Of a stretch of 64,000 nucleotides of DNA, positions 53,798 through 62,682 are shown piece by piece (position 1 is the first letter of the stretch; every line of letters starts with the position of its first letter). The notes under the pieces are model-generated. The model ran no database searches, had not been told where the DNA came from, and worked only from the letters and a program-made list of their open reading frames with translations. Source of the stretch: Methylotuvimicrobium sp018830325 (GTDB lineage Bacteria > Pseudomonadota > Gammaproteobacteria > Methylococcales > Methylomonadaceae); NCBI RefSeq assembly GCF_044788715.1, contig NZ_CP173170.1, forward strand, positions 992,001-1,056,000. Direction: 5' to 3'. Position numbers and translations under genes: made by a program.

Positions 53798-55655
53798 AAA
53801 ATACTCAACTTGATTTCATTTAGGCGAAGACCAAAAACCTAACTAAGAAAAAAGCAATTATCAGGCCTAAAAAATTATGTGTTTGATATGTAGTGTATCC
53901 ATCGTTCCCAAACTCTACGTCATTGCCATTAAATTAAGCCGTCATCTTTAGGCTCTTACTCGTTTCTACCGCTCCAGCGCAGGAAAACGATCTTGCCTCG
54001 GTAGCTAAGGTTTTGGTTCTCACGGAGGACCGTGGGAACCAGAAACGGCTGTCATCCGGCAGATGGATTCGATTCCGGTAATCCCTACAGGAATGGCGTG
54101 TTTGCGTAAACTAACATAATGGCAGTGCTCCTCTACGTGGGAATGCACCCTAAAACGCTTTGCGGTTCGTGGACTCAGTTTGGAGAAATTAATTTTTACC
54201 GCATCTTTAGGTAACGACCTAAAGATCTTCTCATAGCTAAATAATGCAATTTTTAGGCCTAAAAAAATAAGTACTTGATATGTAGGCGTATGTTTTACCA
54301 TGAGAATTGGATGTTCGTGAAGATGTAAAAAATCCTGACAGAATGAAGTGTGTTATTGAAATCCAAAGAGTCAAATCCGAGAAAAGGTGTGTTTAAAACC
54401 CATAAAAATCAAACTAAGTCACTGGTTGAGAGTGGAGGAGTATATGGAGAGTAAGTATTCAGTCCCCTCAACTCCCCGAGAACTTTCATCATCCGGGGTG
54501 ATTGCCAGTCCTTCATAAACGTTAGACGGAAAAGAGAGTAAAAAAAGAATGTGTAAAATATTTCGACAAATTTTTTACATATTTTGAAAGCAGTAATGAT
54601 TTTCCTGATTAGCAAGATGCTTCAGCTTGCCGAAGCCAAGTGTCCGAGCAGGGGGCAGTGGTAGTCGCAAAAACTAAAATATGCTGTTACCCAAGCTCCA
54701 GCTTGGGTAACCTGTTCAGGAAGCTCTAGCTTCCCGACAATCAAGAAAGATTGAACGAGCGAGCGAGTCGGGGTTGATTGAGAATGTGCGGAGGTTGTGT
54801 CGGTTTCAGGAAGCTCTTGCCCTGAGCCCTTCGGCTGCGCTCAGGAGAGCCTTGTCGAAGGGGGAGCTTCCGGGGGCTTTCCCAAGCTGGTGGAGCTTGG
54901 GATAGAGCGTGGTGTGGGTTGGCAGTTTTTAGCTTGACGCGCATGGCTTACGAACCCCGTCGTGCTAGGGGCATGCTGATCTTTGGGCTTTAGCTGAAGA
55001 AACTTGATAATCAGGATGATTTTTATCGGTGGATAAACTCAGTGGCATACTTAGGGTTTCGTGATAAATAACGCCCTGGAACTATGCGCTTTGTTGAGGG
55101 GGGGCGGTAACTCGCTTGGCAGGACGTCGTAAATCCAGAGACTAAATTCCATAGCCTATTGGCCATGATTGATTACATAGATAATCTAGGTGCTGGGTAA
55201 ATGTAATTATTCAGTCCCCCGGCAATTATCATTCCCACGCTGCAGCACTCGCCGTTATACACAAGTATCGGTAAACTTGCTAAACAGAGTTCGTCGTATA
55301 CCTGGAAACGGTGCTGTTTGATAAATCTGCGGATATTGAGCATCAGTGGCTTCGAAATCGCGACGAAGGCGTCGCTCCCACAAGGGGCGGATGCTCTGTG
55401 GGGGCGATCCCCAGATCGCGATTTCGAAGTCGGGAACGTTGGGCGACACAAAATGGTATCGAAGCCTCATTAGCTAAGATTGCAAAACAGTTATTTTTGA
55501 CTTATGTATAACGATGAGCGCTGTAGCATGGGAACGTAAGGGAGTGTAAAGCATTACGGGTAAATACGTCCTGTCGGGCGAGTGACCGCACCCACCATAG
55601 CTCGCATTTTCATTTGCCGGGTCGATGACCTGGCCTTCATGAACGTTACTATAAG
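53798..55655. repeat. Long non-coding region rich in inverted repeats
   Basis: No credible gene in 1.86 kb. Items: a 35-bp near-direct repeat (53863-53897 and 54254-54290, core AGGCCTAAAAAA then TTGATATGTAG); hairpin GGTTCTCACGG/CCGTGGGAACC at 54015-54040; double hairpin 54686-54734, sister of 23301-23352; REP-like CCCTGAGCCCTTCGGCTGCG near 54822; relatives of the 1357 repeat and of the 65-bp palindrome near 55095-55195; a second copy of the large element at 55199-55560 with a long hairpin TTCGAAATCGCGA/TCGCGATTTCGAA at 55351-55428 inside it. Confidence 0.7.
55199..55560. repeat. Large element with long terminal inverted repeats, copy 2
   Basis: Left end TAATTATTCAGTCCCCCGGC then AATTATCATTCCCACGCT; right end ACTTATGTATAACGATGAGC then GCTGTAGCATGGGAACG. 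About 75 bp before the right end (AATGGTATCGAAGCCTCATT then AGCTAAGATTGCAAAA) is shared with copy 1, but the centre differs. Confidence 0.7.
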
Positions 55656-56795
55656 TTACTGCGATATCACGAATCCCGGATCCAATAGTTCTTGATACAC
55701 CTTCAGTGTTTCCGAACACATTTTATCCAGCGTGAAGAGCGAATTAGGCTGAATCGTATGCGGTTCGCCGTGGAGCAATTTTTTTGTGGCATCGGAGGCT
55801 TGTTGAATATTCCCGACTTCAATATTACCTTGCGGAAATAAAAGATCCAGTTGCTCTTTGACGCCTCCATGACTATAAGCAATGACGGGAACGCCGAGAC
55901 TTAAAGCTTCAGTAACGGTGCGGCCGAAGGATTCCGGTTCTTTCGATAGAGAAAACACGGCTTTAGAGATGGCGATGATGTTTTGTAAATCGCTGCGATG
56001 ACCAGTAAGCGTGACGTTATCGCCGAGTTGCGTTTCGTTGATCAATTGTTCGAGCGTTTGCCGGTATTCGGTTTTCTTCGGATCGGTTTCGCCGACGATC
56101 AATCCGTGAAAGTGTAAGTTCAATTGTTTTAATTCGGAAAGAATGGCAATGAAGTCTTCGATGCCTTTACGCCTCGATAATCGCCCGGCAAACGTTAATA
56201 GAGGCTTCCCTTCAGTTTGCGGATAAGTGCTAAACCATTCTTTTAGCCAAGACTCATTCGGTCGGTAATCCGGATTATAAATAGATGTATCGACACCGCG
56301 ATAAATTACCTTGATCTTGCCGGAGGCGACATTGGGGTAGGAATGCAAAATATAATCGCGCATCATGTTAGAAACTGTAATGATGCGCTCACTCCTAGTC
56401 ATGATTGCGCTATAGCGGTTAACCGAATGTTGTCCATGAAAAGTCGAGACCAGTTTCGGTCTTTCATGGGCCGGCATACTTTTCCAAGCCAGATAGACCA
56501 CCCAAGCCGGGAGTCTCGATCGAACATGAACGATATCCGGTCGGATTTCGCGTATAAGTTTTTTGAACCATGGGATATATTTTAGCGTCGATAGACTTTT
56601 CGCGCCGATATCGGCTTCGATATGCCGGCTGCCCTCGTCGATGAGTTGTGGGACCATGCGCCCGCCTGCAGAAACGACGATCGATTCGTGACCTTGCTCT
56701 ACTAAATAATGGCCTATTTCAAGCGTACCTTTTTCGACGCCGCCGCTGTTTAATGCGGGTAAAACCTGGATTACCGTGATTTTTTTATTCGACAT
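55656..56795 (-). CDS. Glycosyltransferase family 4 protein
   Basis: A 379-aa GT-B glycosyltransferase. The N-terminal domain begins VIQVLPALNSGGVEKGTLEI (acceptor side); the C-terminal Glycos_transf_1 domain (about 190-350) has LLTFAGRLSRRKGIEDFIAI and the donor motif EPESFGRTVTEALSLGVPVI. It probably adds a sugar to LPS core or O-antigen. Start MSNKKITV at 56795 is clear. It is isolated from any known LPS operon here. Confidence 0.9.
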   Translation of the reverse strand: MSNKKITVIQVLPALNSGGVEKGTLEIGHYLVEQGHESIVVSAGGRMVPQLIDEGSRHIEADIGAKSLSTLKYIPWFKKLIREIRPDIVHVRSRLPAWVVYLAWKSMPAHERPKLVSTFHGQHSVNRYSAIMTRSERIITVSNMMRDYILHSYPNVASGKIKVIYRGVDTSIYNPDYRPNESWLKEWFSTYPQTEGKPLLTFAGRLSRRKGIEDFIAILSELKQLNLHFHGLIVGETDPKKTEYRQTLEQLINETQLGDNVTLTGHRSDLQNIIAISKAVFSLSKEPESFGRTVTEALSLGVPVIAYSHGGVKEQLDLLFPQGNIEVGNIQQASDATKKLLHGEPHTIQPNSLFTLDKMCSETLKVYQELLDPGFVISQ

Positions 56796-56924
56796 GAAGG
56801 GGCTAATTATAATTATCGAACGCCGTTATCGTTTCGATCGGCAGTTTTTGCCCGAAGTGTACTGTGCCTGCCGTTAATGCTCAAGTATAAGGTGCGTCGG
56901 TTGACCGGAAATAACGTGCGAATG

Positions 56925-57785
56925 CTAAATTTCGTTTGCTTTGGGAAGTTTTTCGTTGGGTTGCGATTTCGAGATTGTCATCGTTCCTTTGAAAGCAAAA
57001 CTTTTCTGTTTTTCTTGTTTATCTGTCTTCTTTTTTATATCGGTGGCGCTATCGATAACGATACGGCACGCGGAGAATCCAATTAACAGATCTTCCTGTA
57101 AAACGACTCGCTTAAGCTGCCCGTCGGTTTTCAATGCTTTTGAACGGACCCAGAATTTATTTACAGGGAAGCCTTCTTTTGATAATGACGCCAATCCCCA
57201 GCCCGATAAGTACTGGCTGTTGTCTGATTTCGGTTCTTCATAGAAGTGCTTTAATCGAAAATATGGATAGGGGCTAGGAGTGTTATTTTGCCCTAAGACA
57301 ATTGCACTGCCTTGTATCGATAGAAGAGTCAATTCGCGGTTAATATGAGCAGTCCCGGAGAATTCCGATATGAGCGTTTCTTTTAGTTTGTTGTTTTTTG
57401 CTTGCTTAATCGTGAAGACTTGTCCAAGAAAGGCATCGGGTTCCTCCGCTATTGCATTGAGAATAAGTGGGTCCGATTTTCCGGGAGAAACGATTTTGAT
57501 AACATTGGTTACCGGTTTGTTGATTGCACCATCGGCACTAATCTCTATCGAATAGTCCCCCTCGACCGATTCGCAGCCGGTAGCGAGAGCGGCGGATTTG
57601 GCAATATCCATGGCGCTATCCAAGAGCATTAGGCTTGTTAATTCCTCGGTCTTAAGGTTTATGGCAGTCATTGCTGCAGGACCTTTGTCAAATAGGCTCG
57701 GTGCTTTTAGAGGCCCCCCGTCTGCCTGAGTTATTAGGCTGTAGCCTAAAGTTGTTGCGAATAAGATGAGGGGGGAAAGCTTCAT
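56925..57785 (-). CDS. Secreted protein, divergent member of a five-gene paralogous family
   Basis: A 286-aa protein with signal peptide (FATTLGYSLITQADG). I do not recognise a named domain. It shares with the four genes upstream (higher coordinates) the early LKAPSLFDKGPAA block, a conserved cysteine (ATGCESVEG), the late block GWGLASLSKEGFPVNKFWVR and a final SACRIVID strand. Its C-terminal part has a Lys-rich insertion (DIKKKTDKQEKQK). Most diverged copy, so probably the oldest split. Confidence 0.75.
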   Translation of the reverse strand: MKLSPLILFATTLGYSLITQADGGPLKAPSLFDKGPAAMTAINLKTEELTSLMLLDSAMDIAKSAALATGCESVEGDYSIEISADGAINKPVTNVIKIVSPGKSDPLILNAIAEEPDAFLGQVFTIKQAKNNKLKETLISEFSGTAHINRELTLLSIQGSAIVLGQNNTPSPYPYFRLKHFYEEPKSDNSQYLSGWGLASLSKEGFPVNKFWVRSKALKTDGQLKRVVLQEDLLIGFSACRIVIDSATDIKKKTDKQEKQKSFAFKGTMTISKSQPNEKLPKANEI

Positions 57786-58063
57786 GGTTCGGGCCTATCG
57801 ATTAATGCGAATAAAGATGAGCGTGTATGAAATAAATTATCAAGTCGTTGTTCCGTTTTTTTACAGGGAAAAGTGAGAGTCTGCTTTAGCTGTACTGAGC
57901 TTCATTGTGACGATGTTGATTAGGCCGCCTTCTCATCAGGCTTTTCTTAAATTTGATCAGATATCAATAAAAGGGCGGGGACATTCAATTTTCCGCTTAA
58001 AATTTACATCTTAGAGAGTAGGAAGTCGGTGGGTTAGGAGGGTTTCTTGGTTAACAATCTTAT
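57786..58063. other. Gap between paralogues
   Basis: No gene. It is low in G+C with no repeats of the families described; the promoter of the 56925-57785 gene should lie here but cannot be picked out by eye. Confidence 0.3.
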
Positions 58064-58093
58064 TATGCCCTCTTTCTTTTCAAAGAGGGCATA
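58064..58093 (-). terminator. Perfect 12-bp stem hairpin after the second paralogue
   Basis: TATGCCCTCTTT-cttttc-AAAGAGGGCATA, 14 bases after the stop of the gene at 58107-59027. Read on the minus strand it is followed by a short A/T-rich tract (ATAAGATTG), so it is a fair intrinsic terminator. Confidence 0.65.
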
Positions 58094-58106
58094 AGTCCAC
58101 GAAAAG

Positions 58107-59027
58107 CTACGGATTAAGCTCATCGACCGGATCACCGGGGATTGCTGATTCGACGGTAATATGGCCTTGTTGTGAAATAAAATCCGTATTGTTATAGCCG
58201 GTTGTATCGATTGTAATTCGGCATGATGTGGGGAGGGTCAATAAATCCCTAACTAAGATTGTTCGCCCTTGATCATTACTATGGCGTTGAAATTTAATGC
58301 GTTCCCAGTATTTTGAATGGGGGAATTTTTGATTGGAAAGCGAGCTCATGCCCCAGCCGATGTTAGTGACGTACTCCTCTTGTATTTCATCAGAAGAGTT
58401 GTTGCTAAAATTGGTTATGGCTAGTGTGCTAAATCGATGAGTTACCGAAATGAAATCTCTTAACTCCAAATTTCCGGTCATTGACATCATTTCACCAGCT
58501 CCGTCAAATGTATATATAGCCCGGTAAATATCGATTGGAGTGAATTCATACGAGGTTGGGCCTCGGGTGCTAACTACATAAACACCTGATGCATCGGGCA
58601 TATTTTCATAGTTTGCGCCAGCTAATAAATAGGTCGTATTGCCGGGAAGTTTGGCTGATACCATGTTGTTTTGCTTTCGTTGGTCGTCAGCCCCAGTCGC
58701 AAATAAGGTAATTTGATATTTGCCCCTCATGATAAAACAACTGCTTGCATTTATTTTGGCGTTCACGATGTCCATAATGCCTTCATACAAAGAAACAGCG
58801 GTTTTTTCCTGTGGCGATAGTACTACCGGCGTTGTTACATCGGAATCGTCGGTAATATTGGCTTCGGAAGTAGGTTCGGACTCATCGGCAGTGGCTTCGC
58901 CAGGCATTAAGTTAAGCTCAGTTACAATTTTTTCGTCGGCAGTTGAGCCAAGCTCCTCCGTATAGGCAAGGTTAGATAAGCCAAGTAAAAAAGCAAAGCT
59001 AGCCATGAGAATAGCGTAACGTTTCAT
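58107..59027 (-). CDS. Secreted protein, second member of the paralogous family
   Basis: A 306-aa protein with signal peptide (FLLGLSNLAYTEE) and an acidic, Thr/Ser-rich spacer (about 25-75) not found in the others. From there it follows the family: ALYEG-like AVSLYEGIMDIVNAK, a cysteine in ASSCFIMRGKY, the block NIGWGMSSLSNQKFPHSKYW, and the end TSCRITIDTTGYNNTDFISQ then QGHITVESAIPGDPVDELNP. Function unknown. Confidence 0.75.
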   Translation of the reverse strand: MKRYAILMASFAFLLGLSNLAYTEELGSTADEKIVTELNLMPGEATADESEPTSEANITDDSDVTTPVVLSPQEKTAVSLYEGIMDIVNAKINASSCFIMRGKYQITLFATGADDQRKQNNMVSAKLPGNTTYLLAGANYENMPDASGVYVVSTRGPTSYEFTPIDIYRAIYTFDGAGEMMSMTGNLELRDFISVTHRFSTLAITNFSNNSSDEIQEEYVTNIGWGMSSLSNQKFPHSKYWERIKFQRHSNDQGRTILVRDLLTLPTSCRITIDTTGYNNTDFISQQGHITVESAIPGDPVDELNP

Positions 59028-59463
59028 AAATTTCCCAAAATATTATTGTTTTAGTCAATCTATAAAATTTTTGGTTTTATAAATTGCATGGGTCCTAGGG
59101 CAATCTCATTATCGGTATTAACAACCGATATACCGGTAGGAAAAAACAGTGTTTAGTCAATAAATAGTGCTAGTTTATCCGGTAAGAGAATTACAATTAT
59201 TTTATAGAAAAAAGTATTAAATTATTCTTGCTTATTGGCTAAGTTCCAGTATCTGGAGCTCAAATAGAGCCATGGCTGAAAAGCGTACTATTACCTCAAT
59301 ATTCCAATGTCCAATACCGATATTTTATGTCTGAAAGGTGTGTATATACTGAAATAAATTTAAAAAACAAATAGTAAATTACAAGCCTATTCGATCGGTT
59401 ATAGTTAAGTATGCAATTTAATATTTATGCTAGTAGATATAGCTATTGATGCTTGACTTTATT
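59028..59463. other. AT-rich gap between paralogues
   Basis: No gene. It is strongly AT-rich with scattered short palindromes such as TACCGGTA (59129). Probably the promoter and leader of the 58107-59027 gene. Confidence 0.35.
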
Positions 59464-59494
59464 AAAACCACCCGGTTCAGTACCGAGTGGTTTT
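59464..59494 (-). terminator. Terminator after the third paralogue
   Basis: AAAACCACCCGG-ttcagta-CCGAGTGGTTTT (one mismatch). On the minus strand the stem is followed by TTTTAAT, so it reads as an intrinsic terminator for the gene at 59517-60365. Confidence 0.75.
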
Positions 59495-59516
59495 AATTCA
59501 GTCGTTAAGTTAATAA

Positions 59517-60365
59517 TTAATTGCCAGCAGTAGTGACCAAGCTGCAGCTATTCAGTTCGGTATCAGGTGCGCTAGGAGTCACCTGAGAAACGGTCAAATT
59601 ACCGTCTTGCCAGAACAGGCCGGGTTGACTGTAACCTACAGTTGACAGCGTAATGCGGCATGCGCCGACACCCACTAAACGGTCTTTTTGGAATACGGTA
59701 CAGCCTTGTTGGCCGTTGTCGCGAACCGCTTTGGATTTTTGCCACCATTTGTTGACCGGATAGCCGGATTTTGACAGGACTTGCAAGCCGTAATCATAGA
59801 TTTCATAAAATTCACCCGGACCGTAAGTGTTGCCGTGGTAAAAGTCTTTGATGGCAGCGCTATAGAATGTGTCAGGTCTTCCGTTTTGGCCTGCAACTCT
59901 TAAAGAGGTTCTTTCGTTGACCATCAAGTTATTAAGATGGTTGTAAGTGTATCTTCCGCGCAGGCTATCTACGGCAACGTTGTTCAAGATCCCAGCAATT
60001 GGAGCTTGTGTGACGTCGATGTTTTGACCAAAACCGGGAACCGGTGCTTGCAGGGCTGCTTCAAGTCTTACGCCGTTAAAAGAATTGACTTCGAGTTGAT
60101 TGAAAGTGTGGCCGTCGACATAGGCGCTGACCGGCACCGAAAAAGGCGTGCATCCTTTTACATAAACAAGCGCTTCGGTGGCTTGCATGAGGCCTTCGTA
60201 AAGAGCGAAAGCCGCTCTTTCAGTGTCTCTCATATTGGTCATATTCAACAGAGGGGCTGCAGGTCCATTGTTGTATATGGCAGGAGCACCTGGAGGGTTG
60301 GCGCTGGCCAGAGTTGAAATGCCGAGCAATACGGCTGCTGCTGTGGTGGTGATTTTAGTTTTCAT
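59517..60365 (-). CDS. Secreted protein, third member (tandem copy A)
   Basis: A 282-aa protein with signal peptide (AAAVLLGISTLASA-NP). Family landmarks: PPGAPAIYNNGPAAPLLNMT, ALYEGLMQATEALVYVKGCT, the block YDYGLQVLSKSGYPVNKWWQ then KSKAVRDNGQQGC, and GACRITLSTVGYSQPGLFWQ then DGNLTVSQVTP. It ends in SCSLVTTAGN, differing from copies B and C. The four cysteines could pair as disulfides in the periplasm. AAAGGAG lies before the ATG. Function unknown. Confidence 0.82.
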   Translation of the reverse strand: MKTKITTTAAAVLLGISTLASANPPGAPAIYNNGPAAPLLNMTNMRDTERAAFALYEGLMQATEALVYVKGCTPFSVPVSAYVDGHTFNQLEVNSFNGVRLEAALQAPVPGFGQNIDVTQAPIAGILNNVAVDSLRGRYTYNHLNNLMVNERTSLRVAGQNGRPDTFYSAAIKDFYHGNTYGPGEFYEIYDYGLQVLSKSGYPVNKWWQKSKAVRDNGQQGCTVFQKDRLVGVGACRITLSTVGYSQPGLFWQDGNLTVSQVTPSAPDTELNSCSLVTTAGN

Positions 60366-60548
60366 AAAAAACTCCTTTATTTTTTAAAGTATTTTTTGCC
60401 ATGGTTGTTAAAATAATTGTTATATGTATGGCAATCGTTTTGGTTTTAACGAACACGAGCTCTATTCAATAAATGAATATTAAATAACAACTATCGATCA
60501 ATCATTTTGTAATTTAATACCCATAAAGCTCGATTAAGGCAGAAAATA
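60366..60548 (-). promoter_or_regulatory. Upstream region of tandem copy A
   Basis: Matched almost base for base by 61427-61609 (copy B). It holds the Shine-Dalgarno AAAGGAG and inverted heptamers TTGCCAT (60396-60402) and ATGGCAA (60428-60434), which could be an operator. A diverged version of the TTGCCAT/ATGGCAA pair is found before copy C. Confidence 0.5.
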
Positions 60549-60571
60549 CCGCCCGGTATTAAATCGGGCGG
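60549..60571 (-). terminator. Terminator after tandem copy B
   Basis: CCGCCCG-gtattaaat-CGGGCGG, 13 bases after the stop of the gene at 60584-61426. Repeated at 61610-61632 after copy C. On the minus strand it is followed by TATTTTCTG. Confidence 0.7.
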
Positions 60572-60583
60572 TTATAGGCTTGG

Positions 60584-61426
60584 TTATGGCGCCTGAATCA
60601 AGCTGCAGCCATTCAGTTCGGTATCAGGAGCGCTTGGAGTCACCTGAGAAACGGTCAAATTGCCGTCTTGCCAGAACAAACCGGGTTGACTGTAGCCTAC
60701 GGTTGACAGAGTGATTCGGCATGCACCAACACCCACTAAACGGTCTTTTTGGAATACGGTACAGCCTTGTTGGCCGTTGTCGCGAACCGCTTTGGATTTT
60801 TGCCACCATTTATTCACAGGGTAGCCGGATTTCGATAGGGTTTGTAAGCCGTAATCATAGATTTCATAGAATTGGCCCGGCCCATAAGTGTTGCCATGGT
60901 AAAAGTCTTTGATGGCAGCGCTATAGAATGTGTCAGGTCTTCCGTTTTGGCCGGCAACTCTTAAAGAGGTTCTTTCGTTGACCATCAAGTTATTAAGATG
61001 GTTGTAAGTGTATCTACCGCGCAGGTTATCTACGGCAACGTTGTTCAAGATCCCAGCAATTGGAGCTTGTGTGACGTCGATGTTTTGACCAAAACCGGGA
61101 ACCGGTGCTTGCAGGGCTGCTTCAAGTCTTACGCCGTTAAAAGAATTGACTTCGAGTTGATTGAAAGTGTGGCCGTCGACATAGGCGCTGACCGGCACCG
61201 AAAAAGGCGTGCATCCTTTTACATAAACAAGCGCTTCGGTGGCTTGCATGAGGCCTTCGTAAAGAGCGAAAGCCGCTCTTTCAGTGTCTCTCATATTGGT
61301 CATATTCAACAGAGGGGCTGCAGGTCCATTGTTGTATATGGCAGGAGCACCTGGAGGGTTGGCGCTGGCCAGAGTTGAAATGCCGAGCAATACGGCTGCT
61401 GCTGTGGTGGTGATTTTAGTTTTCAT
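60584..61426 (-). CDS. Secreted protein, fourth member (tandem copy B)
   Basis: A 280-aa protein; offset from copy A by exactly 1061 bp at the start codon. Its N-terminal half equals copy A (VDGHTFNQLEVNSFNGV) and its C-terminal half equals copy C (YDYGLQTLSKSGYPVNKWWQ, end NGCSLIQAP). This mosaic shows recombination between copies. Same signal peptide, cysteines and AAAGGAG site. Function unknown. Confidence 0.82.
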   Translation of the reverse strand: MKTKITTTAAAVLLGISTLASANPPGAPAIYNNGPAAPLLNMTNMRDTERAAFALYEGLMQATEALVYVKGCTPFSVPVSAYVDGHTFNQLEVNSFNGVRLEAALQAPVPGFGQNIDVTQAPIAGILNNVAVDNLRGRYTYNHLNNLMVNERTSLRVAGQNGRPDTFYSAAIKDFYHGNTYGPGQFYEIYDYGLQTLSKSGYPVNKWWQKSKAVRDNGQQGCTVFQKDRLVGVGACRITLSTVGYSQPGLFWQDGNLTVSQVTPSAPDTELNGCSLIQAP

Positions 61427-61609
61427 AAAAAACTCCTTTATTTTTTAAAGTATTTTTTGCCATGGTTGTTAAAATAATTGTTATATGTATGGCAATCGTT
61501 TTGGTTTTAACGAACACGAGCTCTATTCAATAAATGAATATTAAATAACAACTATCGATCAATCATTTTGTAATTTAATACCCATAAAGCTCGGTTAAGG
61601 CAGAAAATA

Positions 61610-61632
61610 CCGCCCGGTATTAAATCGGGCGG
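61610..61632 (-). terminator. Terminator after tandem copy C
   Basis: The same stem as at 60549-60571, shifted by 1061 bp. Confidence 0.7.
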
Positions 61633-61644
61633 TTATAGGCTTGG

Positions 61645-62487
61645 TTATGGCGCCTGAATCAAGCTGCAGCCATTCAGTTCGGTATCAGGAGCGCTTGGAG
61701 TCACCTGAGAAACGGTCAAATTGCCGTCTTGCCAGAACAAACCGGGTTGACTGTAGCCTACGGTTGACAGAGTGATTCGGCATGCACCAACACCCACTAA
61801 ACGGTCTTTTTGGAATACGGTACAGCCTTGTTGGCCGTTGTCGCGAACCGCTTTGGATTTTTGCCACCATTTATTCACAGGGTAGCCGGATTTCGATAGG
61901 GTTTGTAAGCCGTAATCATAGATTTCATAGAATTGGCCCGGCCCATAAGTGTTGCCATGGTAAAAGTCTTTGATAGCAGCGCTATAGAATGTGTCAGGTC
62001 TTCCGTTTTGGCCGGCAACTCTTAAAGAGGTTCTTTCGTTGACCATCAAGTTATTAAGATGGTTGTAAGTGTATCTACCGCGCAGGTTATCTACGGCAAC
62101 GTTGTTCAAGATCCCAGCAATTGGAGCTTGTGTGACGTCGATGTTTTGACCAAAACCGGGAACCGGTGCTTGCAGGGCTGCTTCAAGTCTTACGCCATTG
62201 AATGTTTGAACTTCGAGTTGATTAATGCCGTTGCCGTCAGAGTAGGCCGATACGGGCACCGAGAAAGGCGTGCATCCTTTTACATAAACAAGCGCTTCGG
62301 TGGCTTGCATGAGGCCTTCGTAAAGAGCGAAAGCCGCTCTTTCAGTGTCTCTCATATTGGTCATATTCAACAGAGGGGCTGCAGGTCCATTGTTGTATAT
62401 GGCAGGAGCACCTGGAGGGTTGGCGCTGGCCAGAGTTGAAATGCCGAGCAATACGGCTGCTGCTGTGGTGGTGATTTTAGTTTTCAT
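61645..62487 (-). CDS. Secreted protein, fifth member (tandem copy C)
   Basis: A 280-aa protein, again 1061 bp from copy B. It differs from B mainly in one short block (YSDGNGINQLEVQTFNGV against YVDGHTFNQLEVNSFNGV). Its upstream region (62488-62570) has diverged from those of A and B, so it is probably the oldest of the three, or has its own control. AAAGGAG precedes the ATG. Function unknown. Confidence 0.82.
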   Translation of the reverse strand: MKTKITTTAAAVLLGISTLASANPPGAPAIYNNGPAAPLLNMTNMRDTERAAFALYEGLMQATEALVYVKGCTPFSVPVSAYSDGNGINQLEVQTFNGVRLEAALQAPVPGFGQNIDVTQAPIAGILNNVAVDNLRGRYTYNHLNNLMVNERTSLRVAGQNGRPDTFYSAAIKDFYHGNTYGPGQFYEIYDYGLQTLSKSGYPVNKWWQKSKAVRDNGQQGCTVFQKDRLVGVGACRITLSTVGYSQPGLFWQDGNLTVSQVTPSAPDTELNGCSLIQAP

Positions 62488-62682
62488 AAGAAACTCCTTT
62501 ACTTTAAATTTAAAGTATGGTTGCCATGATTGTTATGGTAATCGCCGCATCCATGGCAAATGCGGTGATTAAAAGAGCTAAGTGCTCAATTTTATTAATT
62601 TATTTTTTCTGAGATTAATTTCCGGCTGATCCAGGCTGATAATCTGTATTACGCTTGAATGCCTTCGATTTCATTGTTTACA

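Noticed and set aside
54020..54301. 93-codon minus-strand frame
   Set aside because: It crosses a dispersed hairpin and a 35-bp repeat, lacks a ribosome site, and resembles no known protein.
59937..62439. Repeated 126-codon plus-strand frames opposite the three tandem secreted proteins
   Set aside because: They are antisense shadows of the tandem genes; they recur only because the genes are duplicated.
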